From contig BCJJ01000001.1 of the NCBI GenBank assembly GCA_039545355.1, positions 866,570-930,569 on the forward strand: 64,000 bases of DNA, in the 5' to 3' direction. This document shows, piece by piece, positions 49,554-61,500 of the stretch. The DNA comes from Trichosporon coremiiforme. Lineage: Eukaryota; Basidiomycota; Tremellomycetes; Trichosporonales; Trichosporonaceae. The first letter of the stretch is position 1; the number at the start of each line of letters is the position of its first letter. Below the pieces are notes generated by a model that searched no databases, had not been told where the DNA came from, and was given only the letters and a program-made list of their open reading frames with translations. Both the position numbers and the translations under genes were made by a program.

Positions 49554-49716
49554 ATCGCCGAGCACTCATACCTTCTAGACTGTCCGACCTCCACCTGTGT
49601 GTAACAAGTATAATTTCAAAGGGTGCAACACGCAACCGCACCTCAAAAGGCATGAAAGATTGCCATTGCCAAGATGGTCTACTACTACTACTGATGCTAC
49701 TTTTATCTAGGTCATT

Positions 49717-51737
49717 CTAATCTGAGCGCTTAGGGACCTGGGAGACCTGCTGCTCAACACGCTCACCCAGGGAGTGGGTCTCGAGCGCCAGCTCGTCGAG
49801 CCTCTCCTTCCTCTTGTCGATCAGCTCAGTGAGCCCGTCGGCGGCAACGTCCGGTTTGGCGACAACGAGGTTATCTACTGTCCCATCATAATTGGAGGCG
49901 AGATCGTCCTTCAGCATGTTCGTGACGCGCTCCCAGTCCTTCCACCACCGCTTCTGAGCCTTGGCCCAAATCTGCTGGCCGAGAGCGACACCAGAAACGA
50001 GAGAGAGAAGACCGGTTCCGATAGCCGTTGAAGAAGAGATGAGCTCGAGGGGCTGGACGTACGCGCACCAACTGGCCGAGACGCCAGCGAGTGAGAGAGC
50101 ATACGTGGACAGGAGGGTGCGCTGGGCGGAGATTTGAAGCTTCGGCACCATCGTTCCGAGCATCTGAGATCGCCGAGACGTGACAGGCTGGAGCAACGTG
50201 CTCGGCGACACTCTCGGGATGGACAACGATAAGCTGCTGAGGTGGTTGATGAGAAGAGGGGAGCTGAAGGGGTGTCCCGCCATTTCGCCACCGGCCTTCG
50301 TCAGCTGCCGCGCCGTGTTGTCAGCTGCGTCGCCCAGGCTCGCCTGCAGCTCCGCCAGCTGGCCAGCCTCGTACGTCAACTGCTGCTCAATGTCGCGGCC
50401 GAAGTGTCGCGAGATGTACGATCCAACCTCGGCGCCGACGTCGTCCACGCGCAGACGTGCGATCAGGCCGAGCCACGAAAGCCTTCCATCGAAGAGCTGC
50501 TTCAATCCCTGCTTCGTCGTCGCCACGCTTTGGTCAACGGACCCCTCTACAACGCCACTGTCGATGCCACGCGCAACGACGCTGAGGCGCTTTGCGCGCG
50601 CTGCTCCATTCCTGGCATCCCTCCTCAGCTTAGCTACCGTGTCCTGGGCGTGCTGCAGAACGTGACGGTCGCTGGCGAGGACTTCTCCGGTGTAAGCGAG
50701 CGCTTCAGACGCGATACGCGCGGCCGTCTCGAGCTGGGGATCGACGGGGATAGTCGCGCTGAGCTCCTTCTGTAGAGTGTTGATGTTGGACAGCATCATA
50801 CCCTCCTGGAAAATGTTGAAGGGGGTCTGTCGTCCGGGGATCTCTGGGTGGGGGCTGTCCTCGAGGGCCAAAGCGAGCGCCTCATGCGCGTTCAGAGCCG
50901 CATCCGCGTTGACAAACGTGATATCGTACTCTCCGGAGCGCGGGTGGAACTTTGAGAGCTGCTCCTCGAGTCGAGCCTGAACTTCCTCCTCAGTCATGTG
51001 GGGCGGAATCATGCCGTTGATGACATAGTGAGCCGAGCCGGCAGCGATGAACTTGATGACTTCGTTGTCGTTCGCGCGGTAGATGGGCGCGTCAAGAAGT
51101 CGGATCGGGTCCATTACAGCAACGACCGAGTCAGCATCGAGAACAGCACTGGCGGCAAGCTTGTCCGAGGTGACCTCGACAATGTCGCTCTTGGATGAGC
51201 TCAGCCACGACGCTTGCGTCGACAGACGGCCAGGTGTTCGCGAGAGAGGACCATAAGTAATGTGGAGGTAATCAGTCGCTGTGCCGAAGTAGCGGTTAAG
51301 GACGGAGTCACGCTGGGCGGCCGAGTCCGACAAAACGTCCTGCAAAAGCGCCGAGACCACATCGTGAGACGCGCTGATCTTGTCGCCGACGACTGCGAGG
51401 TCAGCATACTTTAAGCGAAGGAAAACAACATACAAGCAAGCTTTGCTCGGCGAGACTGCATAAGGTCATTCTTGGCATTGAGAACGCGGTCGTACCAAAC
51501 CCCGGAGCCACCAATATCGTTCTCCAGAATTGACGCAATGTCGTTGAGGACACGAGTCATCTGGCCGGAGGTGTCGACCGAGGTTGCGGCCGGACGGTAG
51601 TCGGAGGCGGGAGGCGGAATGTCGCCAGCGGACGTCGGCTGAACCTGCGCCGCAGTGGCGAGGAGTCGCGCCCTCAATCTTGTTCGCGCAGGTGCGCGAC
51701 ACCGGGCCGCCAGCGCTCTGGCTCCTGCGCGGTGCAT
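49717..51737 (-). CDS. mitochondrial membrane protein resembling fungal Mmc1
   Basis: Exons 51737..51434 and 51392..49717 (intron 41 nt, TGCTGACCTCGCAG acceptor) give 659 residues. The start at 51737 opens an Arg-rich mitochondrial presequence (MHRAGARALAARCRAPARTR). Long helical regions follow (for example LEEQLSKFHPRS, ETAARIASEALAYTGEVL) and a C-terminal hydrophobic hairpin: TYALSLAGVSASWCAYVQPL then STAIGTGLLSLVSGVALGQQ, next to an aromatic/basic block QKRWWKDWERV. This C-terminal arrangement is what I associate with the fungus-specific Mmc1 family of the mitochondrial inner membrane; the assignment is from memory of the pattern and tentative. Confidence 0.6.
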
Positions 51738-51981
51738 GTCGACGTCGAGCTTCGAGATAGTGCGGAGAAGGTGCAGCGTGCGGTGCGACTTGCTCAGTCT
51801 TCGCCAAATGACGGGGGCTGCGTCAGACGACCGTGGGAAACTCGCATTACGTAAGGTTGAGACGCGCGCCAGGTCCCTTGGTCCCTGGTTGCTGCCTGTC
51901 AATGACTTCTTGTCGCGGTTCGATCAACATACAGACCCTCACTGCACACTGTCTCATCGGGAATACGACATTCGACCAACC
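51738..51981. promoter_or_regulatory. shared divergent promoter of the Mmc1-like gene and TEM1
   Basis: 244 bp between divergent start codons. No specific site recognised. Confidence 0.45.
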
Positions 51982-53268
51982 ATGGCGGAGCAAGGAGGAT
52001 ATGCCTCGTCCGGATCAGGAAGTGGTCGAGTTAGTGGAAGTGAGGGAGGGGATCGCAATGCGTGAGTACCTATCGCCGGCGGCAACAACAACCGCCCAAA
52101 GACAGTCACCTGTGATCAATTGGGGGCGTGACGAAGTGCAGCAGGCAGTGCAAGTAGTAACACCAAACACGGTGGATATGCTCTGGAGTTGCGCTGGAAT
52201 GCTCTCGGCGCTGCTTTGGACAGCCTGGAGCGTGCTGCCGCTTAAAGTTGCGACCCCGGCAATTCCCACCGACTTCCGCCTGGCTCTCCCTCGCGCCGAT
52301 CACTTGGCCTACTCATTCCCACTGTGCGAGATGGCAACATACTGACTTGCAGAATTGTCCTGAAGGTTGGAATGGTTGGAGACGCGCAGATCGGCAAGAC
52401 GTCTCTGATGGTGAAATACGTTGAGGGGAGCTTCGAGTGAGTAGCTGTCGATGATCCAACGAGACGGCATCGCACGACCCCGTTCCCTGCGACTGACAAT
52501 TCAGTGAGGACTATATCCAGACCCTCGGCGTGAACTTCATGGAGAAGGCGATTACGATCAGAAATACAGAGATCACATTTTCGGTGAGTCGTCGCGGGGT
52601 GTCTGTGCTGTGGGCAAGGATCAAGCGTCATTGTTTTGAGCGCACCGGCCTGAAACCACACGGCCACACGGCCGTACGGCACGTACCCAAATGGGCCTAG
52701 GAATGTTGACTGACAAAGTAAGATTTGGGACCTGGGAGGTCAACGCGAATTCGTGTCCATGCTTCCACTGGTCAGCAACGACGCCGTCGCGATCTTATTC
52801 ATGTTCGACTTAACGAGAAAGAGTACTTTGAACTCGGTGAAGGAGTGGTATAGACAGGCTAGAGGATTCAATAAGGTCAGCGCTCTTTGGCATCATTTGG
52901 AGAGAGTTCAATAAATGGAAATGAAGCTGACCCAACAGACTGCAATCCCGGTCCTTATCGGAACAAAGTACGACATTTTCGCTTCATATCCGCGTGAAGA
53001 GCAGGAGGAGATCACAAAGCAGGCCAAGCGGTTCGCAAAGGCCATGCATGCCCCTCTGGTAAGCTTCGTATGTCTTCCACCAGCTGACCTCAGATCTTCT
53101 GCTCAACTTCTCATTCGATCAACGTACAGAAGATCTTCAAGATCGTGCTGGCCAAGGCGTTCGATCTGAAGGTGGGTGCTAAATAGAGTGGACGGCAGCT
53201 GACAACAGTGCGTTATTCCGGAGATTGACCAGGTCGGAGAACCCATTCTGCTTTACCAGGAGGCTTGA
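51982..53268 (+). CDS. TEM1: septation/mitotic-exit small GTPase Tem1/Spg1
   Basis: Exons 51982..52061, 52353..52436, 52505..52583, 52723..52875, 52939..53058, 53094..53171 and 53209..53268 give 217 residues. This Ras-superfamily GTPase switches on the mitotic exit or septation network from the spindle pole body, regulated by the Bub2-Byr4/Bfa1 GAP. Motifs: P loop GDAQIGKTS, switch I around [11 protein letters not shown]3 [10 protein letters not shown] (the Gly-Gly typical of Tem1/Spg1), G4 LIGTKYDIF replacing the usual NKxD, and FCSTSHS as G5. Intron 1 is 291 nt. The acceptor before IWDLGGQ is AAG rather than CAG or TAG. Confidence 0.93.
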
Positions 53269-53641
53269 GAGTGCCGTTGTATTTTATCCACGCTGTTATG
53301 CATATTGATCACATGAATACTAGGTTACAGGTTGTTATGGGAGAATGACAACCTCGAAGGAGGCAGACTCCTTGTTTCGTATCTCATCTCATTGTCGGGA
53401 CACGACCCGGTCTGCGCTTCTTTTCGGGACCGCGATGTCCGCAAATCTGCTCCGCAGTGGAGTAATATTATCGACCAAATCACGATGACATACAAAGTCT
53501 CCTGAAGTCAGCACAGAATCTGGCGCTTCAGGACGCACGTTTAGTCGAGGAGTCAAGAATTATAGGGTACTACACGCGACGATCAATATCCTCACCCGGC
53601 TGTCGGTCAGCTCCACATTGAAAGTAGCGGCAGCTCACGTT
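53269..53641. other. convergent intergenic region between TEM1 and the coiled-coil gene
   Basis: 373 bp holding the 3' untranslated regions of two converging genes. No gene or repeat recognised. Confidence 0.45.
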
Positions 53642-54988
53642 CACCAGTCCATCTGGCCACTGGCCGTCTTTGCCTGATTGTCAGCTAGGACACCAGCACG
53701 TTAGCTCACCTCCGCGAGCATGGTCTGCAGCCTCAACTCCCTGGCCACCGCCCTCCTCTCAGCGGCGTCGAGCATCTCCAGGAGGAGCTGGTTTCTCCTC
53801 TCCAGCTTTGACTCCGACAGTTTCAGCTCCTCCTTCTTCTCCTTCTTGATGACAGCCTCTTTCCGCGACTCGTTCTGCTTCCTCATAGCCTCGTTCAACT
53901 CGAGCTGCTCCAAGACGGTCTCGACAAGGTTGTTCGGCATCGACTTGATCAGGCCCGTCAGCGTCTCAACCTGCTCCAACACTCTATCCCGGGATCCAGG
54001 CGCCGGAGAGTGCGGCGAGGCTTGTCGCGGAGGCTGGCGGTTCGCGGGCTGCAGCTGTGACCCAAGGAGCACGTCCACGTCCAGCCGGTCATTCGACGAC
54101 GTGGACGTGTCGTAGTCACGCACACTGTGACTGGGTCGGCTGTCGGCTGGGGACCGCGACAGCGGCGTGACAGACGTCGACGACGACATACTCGTCGACG
54201 CCTTCATTGCGCTCGGCGTCGGTCCCCGGTCCATGGACATGTTGCGAGAGTGAAGAATACGCTTCTGCGCCCCAGAGTTTCGCATGCCTGGCAAGGGCGT
54301 GTTCATCGAGGCCGGGAAAGGCTGCGGGTTGAGGGACGGCAGGTCGCAGCATTCCTGGCGTCAGCTCACAAAGTGAAGGAGTTAGCCCACCTTCCAGTTG
54401 GGGCCCAGAACCTCCTCGAGCTTGGCTTCAAGCGCCTGTCTTGTTAGCCAGAAGCGCTCTCGAAGCTCACGCACCTTCATATATTGACGCTGGAGCTCGA
54501 TCGTCCTGTGCTTACTCTCATTGTCCCTGTTGTCAGCTATGGATAAGGAACGAACAGCTCACTTTTGAGACTCCGCGAACAGCTCTTCGGTCGTCTGCCA
54601 CTCATTCTTCAGCTCGTCGAGATCATCCTGCGTCGGTCGGCCGGCCAGCTGCTCTTTAAGGAGTGCGACTTCGCTATTGAGCTATTAAGGTTTATCAGCA
54701 CACGGTGGCCGTGCCTGGACAACTCACGCGGATTATCTCCAGATTCTGGGACGAGAGCCCGCGCTGCAGCTGAGACGGGGGAGTGGACGAGTTCTGTGTG
54801 TGTCAGCTACAGAAGGCAGAAGGATACCTCACGACACTAGCACCACCCCAGTCATCAAGCGAATCGTAAGCCGACGTGGTCATGACGTTGCCGGACGACA
54901 TGTCTGAGCCATACATGCTAAGCGGCCGTCGGCGGGACGCTGGTGTTCTGGTACTGTTGGATGGGAAGTTGGAGGAGAAGGAGGACAT
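53642..54988 (-). CDS. coiled-coil protein of unknown function
   Basis: Exons 54988..54833, 54793..54728, 54681..54563, 54526..54391, 54354..53710 and 53674..53642 give 384 residues; all five introns are 35-46 nt. The N terminus is Ser/Arg-rich (MSSFSSNFPSNSTRTPASRR). Residues about 60-160 form a coiled coil (LNSEVALLKEQLAGRPTQDD...LQRQYMKVRELRERFWLTRQ), then a disordered Ser/Pro region, then a second charged coiled coil (RKEAVIKKEKKEELKLSESK, RRNQLLLEMLDAAERRAVAR). The end is AKTASGQMDW. It could be a cytoskeletal or spindle-pole adaptor, but nothing in the sequence proves that. Confidence 0.75.
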
Positions 54989-55321
54989 GATGATGGAATT
55001 CGTGTGGACCGTTCGGGATGATGGCGGCCTCGGCGTTGGCGTGTTGCGTTTATTTGCAGTTGCTGCCAACGTTAGCGTTCGATGAGTGAACGGACCACCA
55101 GCACGCCGCGGGTGGAGGTCCTTTGTTGACAATCCTCGCCCTACGGTTGCCTAGCGCGGCATGGGCAGGCGCGTCGGGTGGCGACCCTGAAGTGTAAAGA
55201 CTTGGTCACGTGAACAGTCGACCTCCACCATGACATGTCCAGACAAAGATTCAAGATTCGGGCGGATCCGAGATCCCGAGTTGAACTTTGACCTCTCACA
55301 AACTTTGACCACACACCGAGA
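54989..55321. promoter_or_regulatory. divergent promoter of the coiled-coil gene and JJJ1-SRR1
   Basis: 333 bp between divergent start codons. It contains a GGTCACGTGA E-box-like element near 55203-55212 (CACGTG). Confidence 0.5.
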
Positions 55322-58179
55322 ATGGGCGCAGAGCAGTCGAAGAGCAAGGAGGAGGACCAGGGAGAGGTTCCCCTCGACTACTATGAGCTCCTCCAGGTGG
55401 ACATCGAAGCTACTCCCGAGGAGATCAAGGTGGGTACAGCTGTGCAGTGGACGGCCCAAGCTGACAACAGAAATCATACAGGCGACTTGCAGTACGTCTC
55501 TGCAGCTCACGAGAGCCAGTCTGCTCACCCAACAGCTTATCAACCACCCCGACAAGAATCCCGACCGAGTAGAGGAGGCTACGAAGCTATTCACAGACCT
55601 GCAGCAGGCGTATGAGGTGAGCTGCGTTAGTACCGGAGCTGACGCGTAGATTCTGAGCGACCCCAACGTGAGCTAGTGGCTCAAGCAATAGCTAAAAGCA
55701 GGAACGCGCGTTTTACGACAAGCACCGTAATGACCACATCGAGGTCAACGACGATGACCTGTACGACCACGTCCGAGCCGGCGACGCCGGAGTTAACGAC
55801 CCCCGCTCAAAGTTCAACAGGCGGAGAACGGGTGACCCCGGAGTCAAGCTCGACCAGCTCATGCGGTTCTTCAACCCCAAGCTGGCCCGAAAGATGGACG
55901 ACACGAACGAGGTAAGCTCGCAAACTCGAGCAATGCTGACTTTCAGGGCTTCTACTCCGTTTATCGCACGCTGTTCAATGTCCTCGCGAACGACGAGGTG
56001 CTGCACACCCCTGAAGGCCATGCGCCCGTGCACTACCCGACCTTCGGTGACTCGACAACCCCTTACGCTCCTCCGCCTGGTATGACCAAGGCCGAGCGTG
56101 CGAAGACGAACTGGGCTCGTGACTTTTACACGGCTTGGGGCGAGTTCACAACAGAGAAAAAGTTCGACTGGATTGAGAAATGGGACCTGCGTCGCGGCGA
56201 GGACAGGAATGTTCGTCGTCTGATGGAGAAGGAGAACAAGAAGATGAGGGAGGAGCATAGGAGGGAGTACATCGATACCGTCAGGGTGAGTTTCAGTAGT
56301 CATGCTAAAACTGACGTTAGACACTGGTTACCTTCATCCAGAACCGCGACCCCCGCTACAAGGAGTACCTGACTCAGCAGGCGAAGCGGCGCAAGGATAA
56401 GAAGGTCGCGTCTATTGGCGCATCCGGAACGTCGACGCCGCGAGGTGCCCGCCAGGTCGACCCCGAAGCTGCTCGTCTCCGCGAGGAGGAGCGCATGCGC
56501 CAGGCCGCCCAGTTCGAGGAGCAGGACTGGCAGAAGATCAAGGAGGAGCCGCTCTCCGAGGAGGAGGTCGACGAGTACGCCGAGGAGGGCGACGGCACTG
56601 GTCTCAGGATGGACGACGGTGCCGGTGGCGAGATTTTCGAGTGTGTCGCGTGCAACAAGACCTTTCAGAGCGAGGCTAGCTGGGGTAACCACGAGCGCAG
56701 CAAGAAGCACAAGCAGGCCGTGTACAAACTCGCCAAGGAAATGAGGGCTGAGGCGGGAGGCTTTAGCGACGACGACTTTGTCACTCCCGCTGAAGGCACG
56801 CCCGTAGAGGACGATGATGAGGACCTGGAAGGTCTCGACGATCTCGACGAGGGTGACCTCGCGGCGGAGCTGGAGAAGCTGGAGATGAAGGAGGCTGAAG
56901 ACGAGTCCCTTGCGTAAGTTCAAGATTGTGGATAGTGCTAACTGTTCTCAGCCAAATGATCGAGGAGGAGACGAAGAAATCCACGATGACAAATGCTAAG
57001 CCGGCTGTGGTACCGGAGGAGCCCGTGCCCTCTCCGGAGCCAGAGAAGAAGTCCGAGATCATCTCCGACGATGAGGAAGGTCCGTCTGAGACGGAGTCCA
57101 AGGCCACGAAGGCGCCTGAGATGTCCAAGAGGGACAAGCGTCGCGCACGTGAGGCGCGTAAGAAGGCCGAGGAGGAGGAGCGCAAAGCTGCCGCGAAGGA
57201 GGCGCGGAAGGCCGCGAAGAAGGCCGGCGGCGCTGCACCTGCCCCGCTGCCGCTGAGCAAGAAGGAGAAGGAGGCTGCCAGGTTTGTGCAGCCGAAACGC
57301 AAGGGTGACAAGGCGAAGGCGAAGGGGAAGAAGGTCGAGGAGAAGGTTGTGACGCCGCAGGACATCGAGAAGGTCGCCGAAGAGGTCAACTCCCTGAGGA
57401 CGAAGATGACCGACAAGTGGGCGGAAGACTGGACCGGCATGGTCGGGAGGGTCCGAGATGTCTTCGGTGATGTCGCGGAGCTGGTCGTGTTTTGCCTCGG
57501 CCTCGGAAAGCCGTTTGGAGACCGCACCGCCAAGATCCAGCTGGCGTTCATCCTGGAATTGGCCGCAGGTCTTGGCGCCCAAGCCTCGGCGATCAGGGCT
57601 TTTGACCCTGTCTTCGAGGACGGCGATGTCCAGCTCCTCAAGGCGCTTGGGTGTGAAGTGATGGAGGAGAATCTGGTGAGTTATCCGGCAGGGGTCCTGG
57701 CTAATTTTCAACAGCGAGGCGCGCACCCTCTCTCAGACAAGCCGCATCTGGTCTACATGCCTCACTGCTCGAAGCCGCTGTATGAGTCGTTCCTGCAGAC
57801 CAACTTCTCTCCGCGCCTTGCGGAGAACCCGCGCTGCCTTCTGTTAGGAAATGATCTCGGTGACTATGTCCCCGGATTCGTGCGGGCGGTTGTCAAGGAA
57901 GGCGAGGAGGAGCCGATGGAGGAGTTTGTGAAGCCTAAGAAGAAGAGGAAGAACCGTGGCATGGCCGCCCCTCCTCCAGTCGACAGCGTGCTCCGGCGGC
58001 TGGTGCCGCACTTCGACGTCTTCATGCTGTCCGAGCTGCCCGAGACGAATCTCCCCGGATTCGCTCGTGCTTTCTTGTCAACCGGCTTCCAATGGGTGCC
58101 GCTGGATAAAAAGAACGCTGTCGATTGGACCACTCCGTTGCCACCAGTCGAATGGCCTGAAGACGGTGAGGTGGCGTAA
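55322..58179 (+). CDS. JJJ1: J-protein Jjj1 fused to a C-terminal SRR1/Ber1 domain
   Basis: Nine exons: 55322..55429, 55471..55491, 55536..55616, 55650..55667, 55702..55911, 55947..56285, 56321..56913, 56952..57675 and 57715..58179, giving 852 residues. Residues 20-87 are a J domain with the HPD motif (LINHPDKNPDR); the next region (EGFYSVYRTLFNVLANDEV, WARDFYTAWGEF) is typical of Jjj1, and a C2H2 finger lies at about 366-389 (FECVACNKTFQSEASWGNHE). Jjj1 stimulates Ssa Hsp70 to release Arx1 from cytoplasmic pre-60S particles with Rei1. The usual second C-terminal C2H2 finger is absent; after a Lys/Ala-rich helix the protein continues into an SRR1 domain (VVFCLGLGKPFGD, HCSKPLYESFLQTNF, LLLGNDLGDYV). 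The 38-nt intron 56914-56951 joins the parts. Confidence 0.85.
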
Positions 58180-58578
58180 TCTGGCTCCCATAGACTTTTT
58201 TTAGAACAGCAGTGTGCTATCTGCATACCGCTCACACTCTAGTTGTACTCTATCGTCATTGTGGATTATGCATAGATTCTCACCTTGCCTGTGTAAGACA
58301 GCAGATGCACAAACAGACGCCCCAAGAGTGTTGCGGGTATGCAGCATTAGGGTTCATTCCAGTAAGATGCCGAGACCAAACTGCGTGCCTGACTCCGTAT
58401 CGGGTCGGCGTACTCCGCAGGCTGTTTGTACCCCACCCCATGTGGTCAGGTGGCCAGGCCGTCCTTTTCTCGTTATCACTCCTTACATCCTCACGACTTC
58501 GTATCCACTCCTGCAGATCATCGCTATTAGCAGCTTGAGCGACTGGCATCACCCGCCTACCCGATCCGTCAAGCGACA
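58180..58578. other. intergenic region between JJJ1-SRR1 and the ArAE transporter
   Basis: 399 bp between two genes on the same strand; no gene or repeat recognised. Confidence 0.45.
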
Positions 58579-61500
58579 ATGGCGACTCCCTCCTCTCCCA
58601 CTCCTCCACCCGCAGGCGACAGCGATCCACCCGTGGGGTCGCCAATGACGTCGAGTCGACAATCGCCTGGTCCTTCGACACCAGCAATTCTAGTTTCGAG
58701 TATCGACAACCCGGAGCGTGATCGATCCAGGTCACGATCAAGAACACGCTTCGCCGTCGGGTCGAGCCCTCCGCGATCCCGATCGGCATCTAGACACTCG
58801 CGGTCCCGAAGCTCGCTCCGATATAGCGTCGATGAACCATCCACTCCCTCGGCGCAGCCTGTTCAACTCTCAGGTTCCGACCACCCCTCGCCTGATCAAG
58901 TACCGCGAGCGATGCCTTCCCCGGTGGTCGGAGTATCTTCTTCCCCCGCTCCACTTCCGACACGACAGATGAGCACGCAGCAGGATGTTGCACAGCCTGT
59001 CCCTCCAGCCGGGGACGCGACCCTAGGCGTGACGGACACCGGCGTCCCGATCATCAAACCGAAACCTGTTCGGACAGCTCGTAAAGGCTCTACCTACGAG
59101 CCCGATCCGGCGGAGAGTGATAGGGAGCACAGGGATGACGACATTATCGAGCTCAAGCCTATCAAGTCCAAGGCGACGCGGGGACGCCGTATGCGATCAC
59201 CCTCAACCGCTACAATCGGCAGCCTGGGTCAGAACCAAGGTGATACACCTCTTGCGGACGCGCTCATCAAGCCGAAGGGACAGGTCGACGACTACCATGA
59301 CCCGACTTTCGATGAGAAATCAGAAGGCAGCGACGACACCAAGATCGGCGCAATCAAGTCGAGGCTGAATGGAACAGCGAAGCATGACGCGGGATCGAAT
59401 GGGTCCGACGACAGCAACGTGAAGGGCTCCGCCGGGATTCTTGGCGGAGCCGCTTGGGGTGAGAAGGGGGCCCGACGGCGAGTCCCCCCTGCCAACGGCG
59501 CGGAGCGACATATTGCTTTCGACGTTGAGTCGGCTGAAGGTGATGGCGATGAGGAGGACAAAGACGAGGATGCGGCGGGGAAGAAGAAGAAGGGATCAAA
59601 GTGGTCTCAGTCTCCCCTAAAGAAGCCCGTCGACGAGTTCTTGCACATCATCTGGATCTTCCTCGGCAAGCCGGAGTTCGGTTGGATCAAGCCTAGGCTG
59701 AACTGGAACGATCTGGAGCCCGTCTTCAGAGTTGGTCTCAGCGTAAGTCCCCGCGGACGTGCATCAGCTGACGGCACAGACGTGGTTGGGATTCATCCTC
59801 ATCCTCATCAAGCCCTCGGGTCAGGCGATTGGCATGGCAGCCTGTAAGTCTATACCTAGCGTTGCGTATGGGACTAACGAACAGTCCTGGTTCTTATTGT
59901 CGCGTGCATGGTGCCTCCGTGGCCTCCGATCGTGCAGTATCTGGAGATCGTTCTTAACCTGTTCTTTTACGTGTCCGTTGGTTGGGCATGGGTAAGCAGC
60001 TATCTGTGTGATACAGTATTGATAAGTAGGTCGCTTTGGGAACCTTTGTTGCCAATGCTGTCCGAGTCGACATGGACCCCGCGAAGGTGCAGGCTGGTAT
60101 AGCGGCGGCAGGTGGATCAATGACAAAAGCTGTGAGTGCATGCGAGAAAGCCGCATACGTGATCCAAACTAACCCCAGATCTTCAACGGGACGTTCATTC
60201 AAGCACGCCCTTGCATTGTCTGTGCGGTGTGGCTTTCGGTTGGAACGGGTATTGCGGTGAGTCACCGGTGATCCTATCTTAGGCTGACGTGAAGCTGTGG
60301 TGGAAACTGAGGACAGCGCCTAGTCCCGCGACATTCCCTCTGGTCTTGACCTGTATCATGATCGATGTGGTGAGTATTGCGAGGGCGTAGGAGCGAGACT
60401 GCATCGACTGACATCCAGTCTCTCACCATCGTGCCGCTGTATCCTGGACCATTTTACCAGATGGGCTGGACTGTCTTCAAGCCCATCGCGATCCAAGCCG
60501 GTATCGGCTTCGTCTGCTCGATCTTCGTATTCCCGCAATCAGTGACGCATCAGTTCCGCCGGAAGTTTGTCGGTGTGCTCAAACCCCTCGCGCAGGGTAT
60601 GGCAGAGCTGGAGGAGCACTTCACACAAGCGGCGTCGCTCGCCGATGGCGGCGACGGACCCAACCACAAGACTCAGCGAGAGCCGTTCCTCGCGAATGAT
60701 GACCGGACATCATTCGACAGCGACCGCAGCACGGACGAGGAGCATAAGATCCACGCCTGGGCTGACTGGTCCGCTAGCATCAGGACGACATTGCTAGGCT
60801 CCCTGGCGGGAATGCAACCTCTCCAGGCCCAAGAGCGTTATCTCGACGTCGACATCAGCTACACCCGCCTCTCAGGTCACGATCTAAAGGATCTGTTCTA
60901 CCTCCTGACTTCAATGCAGATTCGAGCGAGTGGTCTGTCCTTCTTCTTCAACCAGATCGTTAACAAGGTCCGCCGCACGCACCTCGATTCGGGGGCGTTC
61001 AACGCACACTCTACACTCGGTTTGTCGCGAGCAAACTCGGCTCAGCCATACTCTCGACCATTATCGCGAGCCACAAGTCATGTGGGGTCTCGGCCTCCAT
61101 CGAGAGGCATCTCCAGACCCGCCTCTGCCCGCGACATTCGTCGCAACTCGTCGTCCAAAGAGATTCGCGAAGTTCACTCCGCCGGTGCCAAGGAGTTTCG
61201 AGACGCACGGACTCACTCGTACCGAGACCTGAAGGACTCACGGAATCCTTCAGCACGCGATGTGCGGGACCATGCTCTCGTTGACAGTACTCCTGCAACC
61301 CCGCGCAGTGGGCATGCGACCCCGCACCGAGCCTCGACGGACGACATGCGGGATCACGCCAAGACACTGGCTCACAAGTTGCACCTCTTCCGACAGTCGG
61401 ACAGGCATCACCACTCCAGTCGTCAAAGCACATCGGATCTTCACTCCTTAAAGGGCAGCACGACCGCACTCCAGGCACTGAAGGATCTGACCGGAAAGGG

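Noticed and set aside
56915..56955. reading JJJ1 and SRR1 as two separate genes with a stop at 56917
   Set aside because: They would be 37 nt apart, a perfect intron joins them in frame, and the Jjj1-type basic helix lies on the downstream side.
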